A stretch of DNA of 64,000 bases from Halomonas sp. 1513 (lineage in GTDB: Bacteria; Pseudomonadota; Gammaproteobacteria; Pseudomonadales; Halomonadaceae): positions 2,542,001-2,606,000 of the forward strand of contig CP019326.1 in assembly GCA_001971685.1 (NCBI GenBank), read 5' to 3'. The translations under genes and the position numbers were made by a program. The notes under the pieces are model-generated. The model was given only the letters and a program-made list of their open reading frames with translations. It was not told the origin of the DNA and did no database searches. Below are positions 41,787 through 50,592 of this stretch, piece after piece. Numbering within the stretch: the first letter of the stretch is position 1; each line of letters starts with the position of its first letter.

Positions 41787-41828
41787 ACTCTAGCCATCGG
41801 GACAGGGGGCGGCCCTGACCTGGATCAA
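41787..41828 (-). promoter_or_regulatory. class II FNR/Anr-dependent promoter of the ccoM-like gene
   Basis: On the minus strand TTGATCCAGGTCAG (41828-41815) matches the FNR consensus TTGAT-N4-ATCAA in 8 of 10 positions. A -10 element TAGAGT lies at 41792-41787. The centre-to-centre distance of 32 bp places the FNR site at -41.5 from a start near 41780, the canonical activating position. Confidence 0.7.
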
Positions 41829-41864
41829 GTTTGCGCCGCGACCTGAGCCTAGCGAGCGAGGAAT

Positions 41865-41878
41865 TTGATCCAGATCAG
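41865..41878 (-). promoter_or_regulatory. second FNR/Anr box
   Basis: TTGATCCAGATCAG matches the FNR consensus in 9 of 10 positions (one mismatch at the last base). Its centre is 50 bp from the first box, at about -91.5 of the ccoM-like start, a position used by upstream FNR sites. It lies just past the stop codon of the FKBP gene. Confidence 0.6.
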
Positions 41879-41891
41879 CTTCAGAGGCGGG

Positions 41892-42401
41892 TCAGGGCTG
41901 CTTGCGATCCTCGACCTGAGTGTGATCGACATCGTCGTCAAGCGGATGGCCCTTGGCCAGTTCGGCGCGACTCGCCTCGCGCACGCTGAGCACCTCGAGC
42001 CGGTAGCTGAGTCGCTCGCCGGCCAGCGGGTGGTTGGTATCGATGGTCACGCGTTCCGGCCCCACCTCGACCACGGTGACGATCTGCGGGCCGGCGTCAC
42101 CCTGGGTCTGAAAGCGCATGCCCGGCGCCAGGTCGTCGACCGGAAAGGCGCCACGCGCGACCTCCTGAACCAGGTCGTCACGGCGCAGGCCGTACGCCTC
42201 GGCAGGCATCAGCGTAACGCTGAGTTCGGCGCCCACCGCCTGGCCGTCCAGGGCGCGCTCGAGGCCGGCGACGATATTGTCATGACCGTGCAGGTATTCC
42301 AGTGGCGTACCGCGGGCACGCGAGTCGTCGAGGACCTCGCCGCCGGCGTTGCTGAGTACGTAGTGCAGGCGTACCACGCGCTGGGGAGCGATGGTGCTCA
42401 T
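41892..42401 (-). CDS. FKBP-type peptidyl-prolyl isomerase, SlyD-like
   Basis: 169 aa. The FKBP domain with inserted flap is SlyD-like: LHYVLSNAGGEVLDDSRARGTPLEYLHGHDNIVAGLERALDGQAVG, then the IF domain (VTLMPAEAYGLRRDDLVQEVARGAF) and DTNHPLAGERLSYRLEVLSVREAS. The His-rich metal-binding tail of E. coli SlyD is absent. AGGAG lies 5 nt before the ATG. It lies 42 bp downstream of rfaH on the same strand. Confidence 0.9.
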   Translation of the reverse strand: MSTIAPQRVVRLHYVLSNAGGEVLDDSRARGTPLEYLHGHDNIVAGLERALDGQAVGAELSVTLMPAEAYGLRRDDLVQEVARGAFPVDDLAPGMRFQTQGDAGPQIVTVVEVGPERVTIDTNHPLAGERLSYRLEVLSVREASRAELAKGHPLDDDVDHTQVEDRKQP

Positions 42402-42443
42402 GGCATCTCCTGTGAAACGAAACGGGGGAATGGATGATAGGCC

Positions 42444-42992
42444 TCAACCATCGCGGCGCAGCTGGGCCACCGGCATCTCCAGGCGCTGCTGCTTGTGCAG
42501 CATGGTCAACAGCACGATGGCGCGCTCCTCGCCCTTGTGCGACTCGAACACCGCCTTGAGATCGCGGAAGGGGCCGTCGGTGATCTCGACACTCTCACCG
42601 GCACGGAAGTAGACGTTGACCTGCGGTGCCGCATCGCCGCCCCGCTGCGCCTGATCGCGCAGCAGCTGCACCAGGGCATCATCCACCGCCAGCGGCTCGT
42701 GCCCGAAGCTGACCAGCTTTAGCACGCCGCGCGTGGAGCGAATTGGCCGCCAGTTGCTGGCCAGCCGGTCGAGGCGGATGAACAGATAGTAGGGAAACAG
42801 CGGCTCGGCGACCCACACCAGCTTGTCGCGACGTTTTTTCTGCACCTCGAGGACCGGATGGAAGACCTCGTAGCCCTGATTGTCGAGATGCTCGGCGGCG
42901 CGAAACGATTCACCGCCCTTGCACTGGATGATGTACCAGCGCGGGATGGCATCGGCGGATACGCCACTGGGGTCAGCGTTGAACTCGTGCAT
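42444..42992 (-). CDS. rfaH: transcription antitermination protein RfaH (NusG family)
   Basis: 182 aa. The NGN domain holds RWYIIQCKGGESFRAAEHLDNQGYEVFHP and PLFPYYLFIRLD, and the C-terminal KOW domain is GESVEITDGPFRDLKAVFESHKGEERAIVLL. The specialised length and the VQKKRRDKLVWVAEPLFPYYLFI segment match RfaH rather than housekeeping NusG. It recruits to ops sites in long operons of lipopolysaccharide or capsule genes, which are not in this window. The start at 42992 has AGGAG 4 nt upstream. Confidence 0.9.
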   Translation of the reverse strand: MHEFNADPSGVSADAIPRWYIIQCKGGESFRAAEHLDNQGYEVFHPVLEVQKKRRDKLVWVAEPLFPYYLFIRLDRLASNWRPIRSTRGVLKLVSFGHEPLAVDDALVQLLRDQAQRGGDAAPQVNVYFRAGESVEITDGPFRDLKAVFESHKGEERAIVLLTMLHKQQRLEMPVAQLRRDG

Positions 42993-43148
42993 GGGGCTCC
43001 TGACGGTAACGAACCGAATGTGGCTGGCGTCTGCTCTGCGGCTCTGCAACAATCGCCGCAAGTGTTGCGGCTACCACAGCGATAGTTTATCACTCCTCAC
43101 CGCTGGCTTCCGCCCTGCACCGCGCCCCATGGATCGGAGAAATGACTT

Positions 43149-44516
43149 ATGCCCACGCCACCCGTTCAGCGTAGCTGGCGCGCCGCCCTCGGCATCTACC
43201 TGCGCGCCCCGGTCATCACCATGCTGTTTCTGGGCTTCTCGGCCGGGCTGCCGTTCCTGCTGGTGTTCTCGACGCTGTCGGCCTGGCTGCGCAGCGACGG
43301 GGTGGAAGTGGCCGCCATCGGCTTCTTTTCGTGGATCGGCATCCTCTATTCCATCAAGTTCTTCTGGGCGCCGGTGGTCGACCGTCTGGCGCTGCCGCTG
43401 CTGACGCGGACCTTTGGCCAGCGACGCGGCTGGATGCTGCTGGCCCAGGCGCTGATCGCCGGCGGCCTGATCGGCCTGGCGAGTCTCGACCCGACCCAGA
43501 ACCTGATGGTGGTGGCGGCGTTTGCCCTGCTGGTGGCGTTCGGCTCGGCCACGCAGGACATCGCCATCGACGCCTTTCGCATCGAGTCGGCGCCCGACGA
43601 TATCCAGGCCGCCATGGCCTCGACCTACATCATCGGCTACCGCGGCGGGCTGCTGGCCGCCGGCGCCGGCGCCCTGTATGTGGCGTCGGCCTACTCCTGG
43701 GAGATCGCTTATCTGACCATGGCCGCGCTGGTGGGGGTCGGGGTGATCACGGTGCTGCTCAGGCCGGAACCGGCGCGACTGTCGCTCAATACCCAGCTGA
43801 TCCACGAGCCCCGGGTACGCGCCTTCCTGCGTGCCAGCCGCGGCAAGCCCAAGCCGCTGCGGCGCCTGGGTGCCTGGCTGATCGGTGCGGTGGTCTGCCC
43901 GTTCACCGACTTCTTTACCCGCCACCGGCTCAAGGCACTGTGGCTACTGGTGTTCATCGCGGTGTTTCGGATCAGCGACCTGGCCATGGCCTCGATGGCC
44001 AATCCGTTGTACATCGACCTCGGCTTTTCGCTGGCCACCATCGCCAATGTCACCAACGTGTTCGGCATCGCCATGAGCATCAGCGGCGGGATTCTCGGCG
44101 GGCTGCTGGTGGCACGCTACGGCATCGGACCGATCCTGGTACTCGGCGCCGCGGCGGCGACCCTGACCAACCTGCTGTTCGCCGCCCTGGCCCTGGCCGG
44201 TGAGAGCCTGCCGTTCCTGGTCATGGCGATCATCGGCGACAACCTGGCCAACGGCCTGGCCAGCGCGGTGTTCATCGCCTTTCTCTCGAGCCTGACCTCG
44301 AAGGCCTATACCGCCACCCAGTATGCGCTGTTCTCGTCGCTGATGACCCTGCCGGGCAAGTTCCTGAGCGGCTTCGGCGGCATGGTGGTGGCCGCCGAGG
44401 GCTATGCCACCTTCTTCGTGATCGCCACCGCCCTGGGCCTGCCGGCGATCCTGCTGGCGATCTGGATCAGCCGCGATCGCGACCTGGTCCCCCGGCCGGT
44501 GCCACGCGCCGCCTGA
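43149..44516 (+). CDS. ampG: muropeptide MFS transporter AmpG
   Basis: 455 aa, about 12-14 transmembrane helices. The N-terminus has the conserved GFSAGLPFLLVFSTLSAWLRSDGVEVAAIGFFSWIG pattern and the KFFWAPVVDR loop, then ATQDIAIDAFRIE, all typical of AmpG. It imports anhydro-muropeptides to the cytoplasm for recycling and is linked to AmpC induction. It is divergent from rfaH and convergent with the SEC-C gene 7 bp away. The AmiD-type amidase at 30222 acts on the same turnover pathway. Confidence 0.92.
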   Translation: MPTPPVQRSWRAALGIYLRAPVITMLFLGFSAGLPFLLVFSTLSAWLRSDGVEVAAIGFFSWIGILYSIKFFWAPVVDRLALPLLTRTFGQRRGWMLLAQALIAGGLIGLASLDPTQNLMVVAAFALLVAFGSATQDIAIDAFRIESAPDDIQAAMASTYIIGYRGGLLAAGAGALYVASAYSWEIAYLTMAALVGVGVITVLLRPEPARLSLNTQLIHEPRVRAFLRASRGKPKPLRRLGAWLIGAVVCPFTDFFTRHRLKALWLLVFIAVFRISDLAMASMANPLYIDLGFSLATIANVTNVFGIAMSISGGILGGLLVARYGIGPILVLGAAAATLTNLLFAALALAGESLPFLVMAIIGDNLANGLASAVFIAFLSSLTSKAYTATQYALFSSLMTLPGKFLSGFGGMVVAAEGYATFFVIATALGLPAILLAIWISRDRDLVPRPVPRAA

Positions 44517-44523
44517 GCCAAGG

Positions 44524-46344
44524 CTAGTCGCGCGGCGCCTCGGGGTTACACAGCCAGGCCAGCGCCCCGCGGGTATTGGCCCACTGGTCGCGCATCAGGG
44601 TGCGGTACTGCCACGCCTCGGCGCGGCTGCCCGGTGCCGGCAACCCCGAGGAGGGCAGGCTCACCGCCCGGGCCCGCTCGTTGCACAGCATCTCCAGTAC
44701 GTGGCCGTTGATCGCCTGCGCCTCGCGCAGTGCTTCGCGGGCTTCGTCGAGTCGCTCGAGGCGATACAGCGCCAGCGCGCGCCCCATCATCACCCCCAGC
44801 AGCGGTGTCTCCATGGCTTGATAGCTGACCTCCAGGGCGCGCCGGTCGCTGCCTTCGCGCAGCAGTTGGTCGAGCACCAGCTCACGCAGCCCCAGGCTGT
44901 CCTGGGCATCCAGGGTCAGCAGCCGCTCGGCCAGTTCGCGGGAGTGCTCGCGGGCACCGCGCTCCATGCCTACCACCAGCGCCAGGCCGGTGCGCAGCAG
45001 CACGGCGTTGTCGGCAGCGTCCCATACGAAGGCGCCGTCACCCTCGCCGTCGAGCTGGGTCAGCCAGCGTTCGAGACGCTGCGCCAGCGGCTCGAACAGG
45101 CTCGGTGCCATCCACGGCAGGCTGCCGAAGCGGCTGGTAAGCGCCAGGGTCAGCGCCTGCATCACCTGCGGCGAATCGAGCCACTCGGGGTGGGCGCAAA
45201 GCTCGGCCAGCCAGTCGCCGGCATGGGGCCAAGGGTCGTCCTCGAAGCCCAGCGCCGCCTCTTCGTCGACCAGCACCTGGAAATGCTTCTGCCAGGCGGC
45301 GAACAGGGTGTCCTCGCGGGCACTGCGGTGATACTCGCGGCTGCCATCCGCGGCGGTCACGAAGTCGAGCAGCGGCGCCGTGGGCAGCGCCTCGAGCAGC
45401 GCCTGGAGCGCCGCCAGCGGGTCGGCCAGGTCCTCTTCGGAGTTGACCATCTGCTCGGCCAGCGTGGCGCCGGGATTCTCGGCGAGGTCGGCCAGAAACT
45501 GCAGCTGCTCGGGGTCGAGGTCGCCCTGCCGCGACAGCCGGCGGAACCAGAAGCGCGCCCGTTCGGCCGCCTCCTCGACGTTGCCCTCGTGGAGCAGCAG
45601 CATGGCCTCGATATAGGCCAGGGTCGGCGAGTCGGGGAGCGCCTGCTGAGCGCGCACGAACGCCTCGCGGGCACTGGCCAGGTCATCGTTGTCGAGGTGC
45701 ATCAGGCACAGCCGCTCCAGCGCCACGCCGCGCAGGAACAGCGGGCCGCGGTCGAGCACCTCGTCGAGCAGCGCGGTGCGCTTGCGGTAGAAGCCGCGCT
45801 CCTGGTAGAGATCCACCAGCAGTTCGAAGGCCGGTTCGGCCTGCTCCGGCATCTGTGACCAGTCGGCGCCCTCGAACAGCGCCTCGAGAATCTGCTGGGC
45901 GCGGCCGCGCTGGCCGCTCTCGGCGGCGATCAGGCCGGCCTCGAGCAGCGCCTGGGCAGGCGCATGACCGCTGGCCAGAGCCCCCTTGAGCGACGGCCCC
46001 TTCCACTCGCGCAGCGACAGCATCCACATCAGGTGGCTGGGAATCGGCCCCGGAATGGTCACCGCGCCGCAGCAGTGCTTGGTCTTGCGCCCCGAGTCGC
46101 ACCAGCAGGGCTCGTTGCGCCCCGGGCGCGCCAGCGGCTCACAGGCGAAATCGGCGCGCTCGAGGGGGGTCTGCGACCACAGCTCCGGCGCCAGCGCCTG
46201 AGCCAGCGACAGGTCGCCGCCGACCAGCTCGCGGCCCTCATCCCGGGCCCAGGCCATGAACGACGGATAGTGCTCATTGTCACGAATTGCGCCGAGGGCT
46301 CCCGATGCAAAGCCCAGCAGCTGTTCTACCCATACCGCCAGCAT
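44524..46344 (-). CDS. SEC-C motif protein with TPR-like repeats
   Basis: 606 aa, cytosolic. A SEC-C zinc-binding motif lies near residues 77-95 (RPGRNEPCWCDSGRKTKHCC). The rest is alpha-helical and rich in Leu, Ala and Glu, with TPR-like segments (AREAFVRAQQALPDSPTLAYIEAMLLLHEGNVEEAAERA and others). ATG 46344 is used because GGAG is 6 nt upstream, versus 0 nt for the ATG at 46350. SEC-C motifs bind zinc and sometimes SecB or other proteins. Function unknown; it is downstream of an AarF-like gene from which it is separated by a terminator. Confidence 0.8.
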   Translation of the reverse strand: MLAVWVEQLLGFASGALGAIRDNEHYPSFMAWARDEGRELVGGDLSLAQALAPELWSQTPLERADFACEPLARPGRNEPCWCDSGRKTKHCCGAVTIPGPIPSHLMWMLSLREWKGPSLKGALASGHAPAQALLEAGLIAAESGQRGRAQQILEALFEGADWSQMPEQAEPAFELLVDLYQERGFYRKRTALLDEVLDRGPLFLRGVALERLCLMHLDNDDLASAREAFVRAQQALPDSPTLAYIEAMLLLHEGNVEEAAERARFWFRRLSRQGDLDPEQLQFLADLAENPGATLAEQMVNSEEDLADPLAALQALLEALPTAPLLDFVTAADGSREYHRSAREDTLFAAWQKHFQVLVDEEAALGFEDDPWPHAGDWLAELCAHPEWLDSPQVMQALTLALTSRFGSLPWMAPSLFEPLAQRLERWLTQLDGEGDGAFVWDAADNAVLLRTGLALVVGMERGAREHSRELAERLLTLDAQDSLGLRELVLDQLLREGSDRRALEVSYQAMETPLLGVMMGRALALYRLERLDEAREALREAQAINGHVLEMLCNERARAVSLPSSGLPAPGSRAEAWQYRTLMRDQWANTRGALAWLCNPEAPRD

Positions 46345-46358
46345 CGCCATCTCCGCCG

Positions 46359-46389
46359 AAAAAAATCGCGCTAGTTTAGCACGCTAGCG
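46359..46389 (-). terminator. intrinsic terminator of the AarF-like gene
   Basis: On the minus strand: CGCTAG, 9-nt loop, CTAGCG, CGA, then seven T. The stem is perfect at 6 bp and the T-tract is long. It separates the AarF-like gene from the SEC-C gene. Confidence 0.65.
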
Positions 46390-46398
46390 GACCTGGGC

Positions 46399-47658
46399 TC
46401 ACCCTCCAACGCGACGTCGCCGCGCCCACTCCAGCAGCGGTTCGCTTCGCGCCTGCATGTCGAGACGCGCGCCCAGCCGCACCAGATTCCAGTAGTGGCC
46501 GTTTAGCGCCCGCGACAGCAGCAGGGTATCGGCCGGCGGCTGCAGGCGGTCCATCGCCGCCCACACCCGCGGGCTCAGCTCGCGCAGGCGACGATGCACC
46601 CGCACGTCGCCGAAATCCTGCTCGCCGGGAGCGAACAGCGGGGCCACCGCCTCGGCGGATTCACGGTACAGCGCCAGCGGCGCCCCCTCGCCCTGGCGCC
46701 CGCCCATCTTGAGCAGCGCGGCATCCATGGCCAGGGGGTCGTGCACCAGGGCGGCATCGAGCAGCTCGAGCATCTGCGCCAGGCGCGTCTCAGGCACCGC
46801 GATCACCGCGCCCAGGTCGTAGATCACCAGCCGCCCCTGGTCGTCACAGGCAAAATTGCCGGCGTGGGGGTCGGCGTGCAGTTCGCCGAAGCGAAACAGC
46901 TCCTCGGTGAGCCAGTCGGCGAGCGCCTCGGCGATCTGCTGGCGGGTCGCCGTGGCGGCCTGCTCCAGCTCGCGCAGCGGGGTACCCGGCACATAGTGCA
47001 TGGCCAGCACCCGCGCGCCGCAGTAGTCCATCTCCGGCGCGGGAATCACGATCCGCCGATGGTCGACATAGCGCTGCCGGTAGCGCTCCAAGGCCGCCGC
47101 CTCGGCGCGATAGTCGAGCTCGCCGCGCAGGCTATCGGCGAGCTCCTCGAACAGCGCATCGAGACGCGCCTGGGGGACCTTGAACCAGCGCCCCAGGCGC
47201 ATCATGCGCCGCACCTGGGCCAGGTCGCTCTCCAGCACATCGGCCAGCCCCGGATACTGCACCTTGAGCACCAGGGTTTGCCCCGAGTGGGTCACGGCGC
47301 GGTGCACCTGGCCCATCGAGGCACTGGCGAAGGGACGCTCCTCGACCTCGCGAAAGTGGCTGTCGAGATCGCCATACTGCTCGACCAGGGTGGTGCGGAT
47401 CTGCGCCCAGGGCATCGGCTCGGCCTGGCGCTGCAGGCGCGCCAGCTCGTCGGCCAGGTCGGGCGGCAGCAGGTCGTCCCACTGCGACATGATCTGGGCC
47501 AGCTTCATGGCCGGCCCCTTGAGCTCCGAGAGTCCGGCGAACAGCGCCTCACCCAGCGCCCGCCAGTCGCTATTGCCGCCCAGCCGGCTCTTGAGCATGG
47601 CGCCGCCGGTGCGTGCCCCCAGTCCCAGCAGGCGTCGTGTGCGTCCGCGCTCGCGCAT
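46399..47658 (-). CDS. AarF/ABC1/UbiB family kinase-like protein
   Basis: 419 aa. The family signature KGPAMKLAQIMSQ (KxGQ-like region) is followed by RPFASASMGQVHRA (A-rich nucleotide loop), VLKVQYPG, and the catalytic-like FGELHADPHAGNF and VIYDLGAV (DFG-like). Members are atypical kinases/ATPases supporting ubiquinone synthesis. It is not in a ubi operon, and it lacks the C-terminal transmembrane helices of UbiB, so it is a paralogue. The start at 47658 has AAGG 11 nt upstream; an in-frame ATG at 47679 is an alternative. It is divergent from topB across 97 bp. Confidence 0.85.
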   Translation of the reverse strand: MRERGRTRRLLGLGARTGGAMLKSRLGGNSDWRALGEALFAGLSELKGPAMKLAQIMSQWDDLLPPDLADELARLQRQAEPMPWAQIRTTLVEQYGDLDSHFREVEERPFASASMGQVHRAVTHSGQTLVLKVQYPGLADVLESDLAQVRRMMRLGRWFKVPQARLDALFEELADSLRGELDYRAEAAALERYRQRYVDHRRIVIPAPEMDYCGARVLAMHYVPGTPLRELEQAATATRQQIAEALADWLTEELFRFGELHADPHAGNFACDDQGRLVIYDLGAVIAVPETRLAQMLELLDAALVHDPLAMDAALLKMGGRQGEGAPLALYRESAEAVAPLFAPGEQDFGDVRVHRRLRELSPRVWAAMDRLQPPADTLLLSRALNGHYWNLVRLGARLDMQARSEPLLEWARRRRVGG

Positions 47659-47755
47659 ATCGATACAAACCTTATACATTGAACAAGAAGAGTACACCTG
47701 GCAGCGCCGCCGTGATACTGGAAGAATATCCACTACCGAGTTCGTGAGCCATGTC

Positions 47756-49705
47756 ATGCGCCTGATCATTGCCGAAAAACCCAGCCTGGCCAGGGCCATC
47801 GCCGACGCCCTGCCCGGCAAGCGCCGCAGCGTCGAAGGTAGCATCGAGGTCGGCGACACCACCGTCACCTGGTGTTTCGGCCATCTGCTCGAACAGGCCC
47901 CGCCCGACGCCTACGACCCGCGCTACAAGCAGTGGCGCCTCGACCACCTACCGATCGTGCCGTCGCCCTGGCAGCTGATGCCGCGCCCCAAGGCGCGCGG
48001 CCAGCTGGCGGTAATTCGCCGCCTGCTCAAGGCGGCAAGCGAGGTGGTCCACGCCGGCGACCCGGATCGCGAAGGCCAGCTGCTGGTCCAGGAAGTGATC
48101 GAGCACCTGCGCTGGCGCGGGCCGGTCAAGCGCCTGCTGATCAGCGACCTCAACCGCCCCGCAGTGGCCAAGGCCCTCGGCCGGCTCGAGGACAACGCCC
48201 GCTACCAGCCACTCTACCGTGCCGCTGAGACCCGCGCCCGGGCCGACTGGCTGTACGGTATCAATCTGACCCGCGCCTGGACCCTGACCGGGCGCCAGGC
48301 CGGCCACGACGGGGTGCTCTCGGTGGGCCGGGTACAGACCCCGGTGCTCGGCCTGGTGGTACGCCGCGACCGCGAGATCGCCGACTTCACGCCGCGCCCC
48401 TTCCACGTGCTATGGGCCGATTTCGCCGTCGCCCACGGCCAGGTCCGCGCCTGGTGGCAGCCCGGCGAACAGCACCCCCTCGACGACCAGGGCCGGTTGC
48501 TGGCCCGCGCGCCGGCTGCCGACCTGGCCGCCCGGCTGCCCGGCGCCGAAGGCCGGCTCAGCGAACTCGACAGCCGCGACAAGCGCCAGGCGCCGCCGCT
48601 GCCCTACTCGCTGTCGGCGCTGCAGGTGGATGCCGCGCGGCGCTACAAGTACTCGGCCAAGCAGGTGCTGGACACCTGCCAGGCGCTCTACGAGCGGCAC
48701 ACCCTGATCACCTACCCGCGCTCGGACTGCCGCTACCTGCCGCGCGGCCACCATGCAGCGCTGGCCAGCGCGCTACCGACGCTGTGCCGGGCCGATGCCA
48801 CGCTGGCCGAGTGGTGCCACGGCGCCGACTTCACGCGCCGCGGCCGCGCCTTCGACGATGCCAAGGTGGGCGCCCACCACGCCCTGGCGCCCACCGGCAA
48901 GGTCCCCGACATGAGCCGCCTTTCGGCGCCGGAGGCCAATGTCTACCGGCTGGTGGTACGCAACGTGCTGGCGCAGTTTCACGCCCACCTCGAGACCCGC
49001 GAGGTCAAGGCCTGCTTCGAGGTGCTCGGCGAGCGCTTTGCGGCCAGCGGCAGCGAGGTGCTGGTGGCCGGCTGGAAGCCGCTGTTCACGACCCGCGACG
49101 AGCCCCCGCCGCTGCCCACGCTGGTGCGCGGCGAGCCGGCGCGGGTCACCGCCGCCGCGGTCGAGGACCGCGAGACGCGCCCGCCGGAGCCCTTCAACGA
49201 CGCCAGCCTGATCAAGGCGATGATGAACATCGGCCGCTATGTCGACGACCCGGACGTCAAGCGCACGCTGCGCGAGTCGGACGGCCTGGGTACCGAAGCG
49301 ACCCGCGCCGGCATCATCGAGACGCTGCTCGAGCGCGGCTACCTGGTGCGCGTCAAGAGTGCCCTGCGCGCCAGCCGCACCGGCCACGCGCTGATCGCCT
49401 CGCTGCCCGACCCGGCCACGCGCCCCGAGCGCACCGCGCTGTGGGAGCAGCGGCTGAGCCGCATCGCCGAGGCCGATGATAGCGAACAGGCGTTCCTCGA
49501 CGCGCTGCTCGGCGACCTGCGCAGCCTGCTCGACGCCGCCGACGCCGAGCGCATGCGCCAGGCGCTGGGCAGCGCCCAGGGCGTCGAGGCGCCAGCCCCG
49601 CGGCGTGGCGGCCGCAAGCCGTCGGCGCGGCGCCGCGGCAGCAACGCCGCCGCTGGCAAGACCAGCCGGCGGCGTCGCGGCAAGACCGGCGGAGGAAGCC
49701 AGTGA
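47756..49705 (+). CDS. topB: DNA topoisomerase III
   Basis: 649-aa type IA topoisomerase. The Toprim domain has LIIAEKPSLARAIA and HAGDPDREGQLL (DxDxE). The catalytic Tyr is in TLITYPRSDCRYL. Other family motifs are AETRARADWLYGINLTRA and SVGRVQTPVLGLVV. The C-terminal 45 residues are a low-complexity Arg/Lys/Gly tail (RRGGRKPSARRRGS...) with no zinc fingers, as in E. coli TopB. Start choice: ATG 47756 begins MRLIIAEKPS; a GTG 12 bp upstream is possible. The panE gene overlaps its stop by 4 bp. Confidence 0.95.
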   Translation: MRLIIAEKPSLARAIADALPGKRRSVEGSIEVGDTTVTWCFGHLLEQAPPDAYDPRYKQWRLDHLPIVPSPWQLMPRPKARGQLAVIRRLLKAASEVVHAGDPDREGQLLVQEVIEHLRWRGPVKRLLISDLNRPAVAKALGRLEDNARYQPLYRAAETRARADWLYGINLTRAWTLTGRQAGHDGVLSVGRVQTPVLGLVVRRDREIADFTPRPFHVLWADFAVAHGQVRAWWQPGEQHPLDDQGRLLARAPAADLAARLPGAEGRLSELDSRDKRQAPPLPYSLSALQVDAARRYKYSAKQVLDTCQALYERHTLITYPRSDCRYLPRGHHAALASALPTLCRADATLAEWCHGADFTRRGRAFDDAKVGAHHALAPTGKVPDMSRLSAPEANVYRLVVRNVLAQFHAHLETREVKACFEVLGERFAASGSEVLVAGWKPLFTTRDEPPPLPTLVRGEPARVTAAAVEDRETRPPEPFNDASLIKAMMNIGRYVDDPDVKRTLRESDGLGTEATRAGIIETLLERGYLVRVKSALRASRTGHALIASLPDPATRPERTALWEQRLSRIAEADDSEQAFLDALLGDLRSLLDAADAERMRQALGSAQGVEAPAPRRGGRKPSARRRGSNAAAGKTSRRRRGKTGGGSQ

Positions 49706-50580
49706 CCTCGCCACAGCTGATCGTCGGCCCCGGCTCACTCGGGCGGCTGCTGGCCGTGCGCCTCGCCGGCGTGGCGCCGGTGACCCTGCTCGGGCGCCGC
49801 GCACCGCCCGCCGAGCTGACGCTGACCAGCCCCGAGAGTCACACACTGGTGCGCCAGCTGCCCGGCGCCACGCCAGCCAGCCTGAGTGCGCCGTTTCGCG
49901 GCACCCTGCATCTCACCACCAAGGCGTATGACGGCGAGGCGGCACTGGAGAGCGTGGCCCGCAAACTCGACCCCGCCACCCCGCTGGTACTGTGGCAGAA
50001 CGGCTACGGCGTGCAGCGCACCCTGACCCGGCGCTGGAGCGGCCCGGTACTCTGCGCCACCACCAGCGAGGGGGCCTATGTGACGACTGATGGCGTGGTG
50101 CATGCCGGCCACGGTGAGACCTTCCTCGGCCACCTCGACGGTGCGCATGCCGACCTCGCCGAGCAGTTGGCCGCGCTGCTCAGCCACGCCGGCCTGCGCT
50201 GCCGAGCGGTGAGCGACATTCGTACCCGGCTGTGGCACAAGCTGGCGGTCAATGCCGCCATCAACCCGCTGGTGGCGCGCTGGCGGATTCGCAACGGCCA
50301 ACTGCGCGACCGGCCGTTTCGGCCGCTGGTCGAGGCGCTGCTCGACGAACTCGTGGCGATAATGGCAGCGGAGGGCATTGCGCCCCCCGCCGAGGGCTGG
50401 CACGACCGGGTGTGGCGAGTCATCGAGGGCACCGCCAACAACCGCGCCTCGATGCTCCAGGACGTGCTCGCCGGCCGGCCCACCGAGCGCGAGGCGATCC
50501 TCGGCCCGCTGCTCGCCGCCGCCCGCCGGCACCGGATCGCCGCGCCCAAGCTGGCGGCACTCTACGCCGCCATGCCCTGA
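49702..50580 (+). CDS. panE: ketopantoate reductase-like protein (2-dehydropantoate 2-reductase)
   Basis: 292 aa, GTG start overlapping the topB stop (GTGA), with GGAGG 6 nt upstream. The N-terminus has the glycine-rich NADPH loop IVGPGSLGRLLAVRLAG, followed by TKAYDGEAAL, LWQNGYG and the catalytic-domain segment LWHKLAVNAAINPLVA, all typical of ApbA/PanE. It reduces 2-dehydropantoate to pantoate in coenzyme A synthesis, though the family has many paralogues and this could be one. Confidence 0.88.
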   Translation: MTSPQLIVGPGSLGRLLAVRLAGVAPVTLLGRRAPPAELTLTSPESHTLVRQLPGATPASLSAPFRGTLHLTTKAYDGEAALESVARKLDPATPLVLWQNGYGVQRTLTRRWSGPVLCATTSEGAYVTTDGVVHAGHGETFLGHLDGAHADLAEQLAALLSHAGLRCRAVSDIRTRLWHKLAVNAAINPLVARWRIRNGQLRDRPFRPLVEALLDELVAIMAAEGIAPPAEGWHDRVWRVIEGTANNRASMLQDVLAGRPTEREAILGPLLAAARRHRIAAPKLAALYAAMP

Positions 50581-50592
50581 GCAGGCCGCCGC

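Noticed and set aside
41557..41793. 78-codon plus-strand frame opposite the ccoM-like gene
   Set aside because: It overlaps a terminator, has no ribosome site, and the opposite strand carries the promoter, ribosome site and membrane helix.
46399..47868. Extending the AarF-like gene upstream to 47868
   Set aside because: The added 70 residues are antisense to the topB start and have no similarity to the family; the ATG at 47658 fits the family length.
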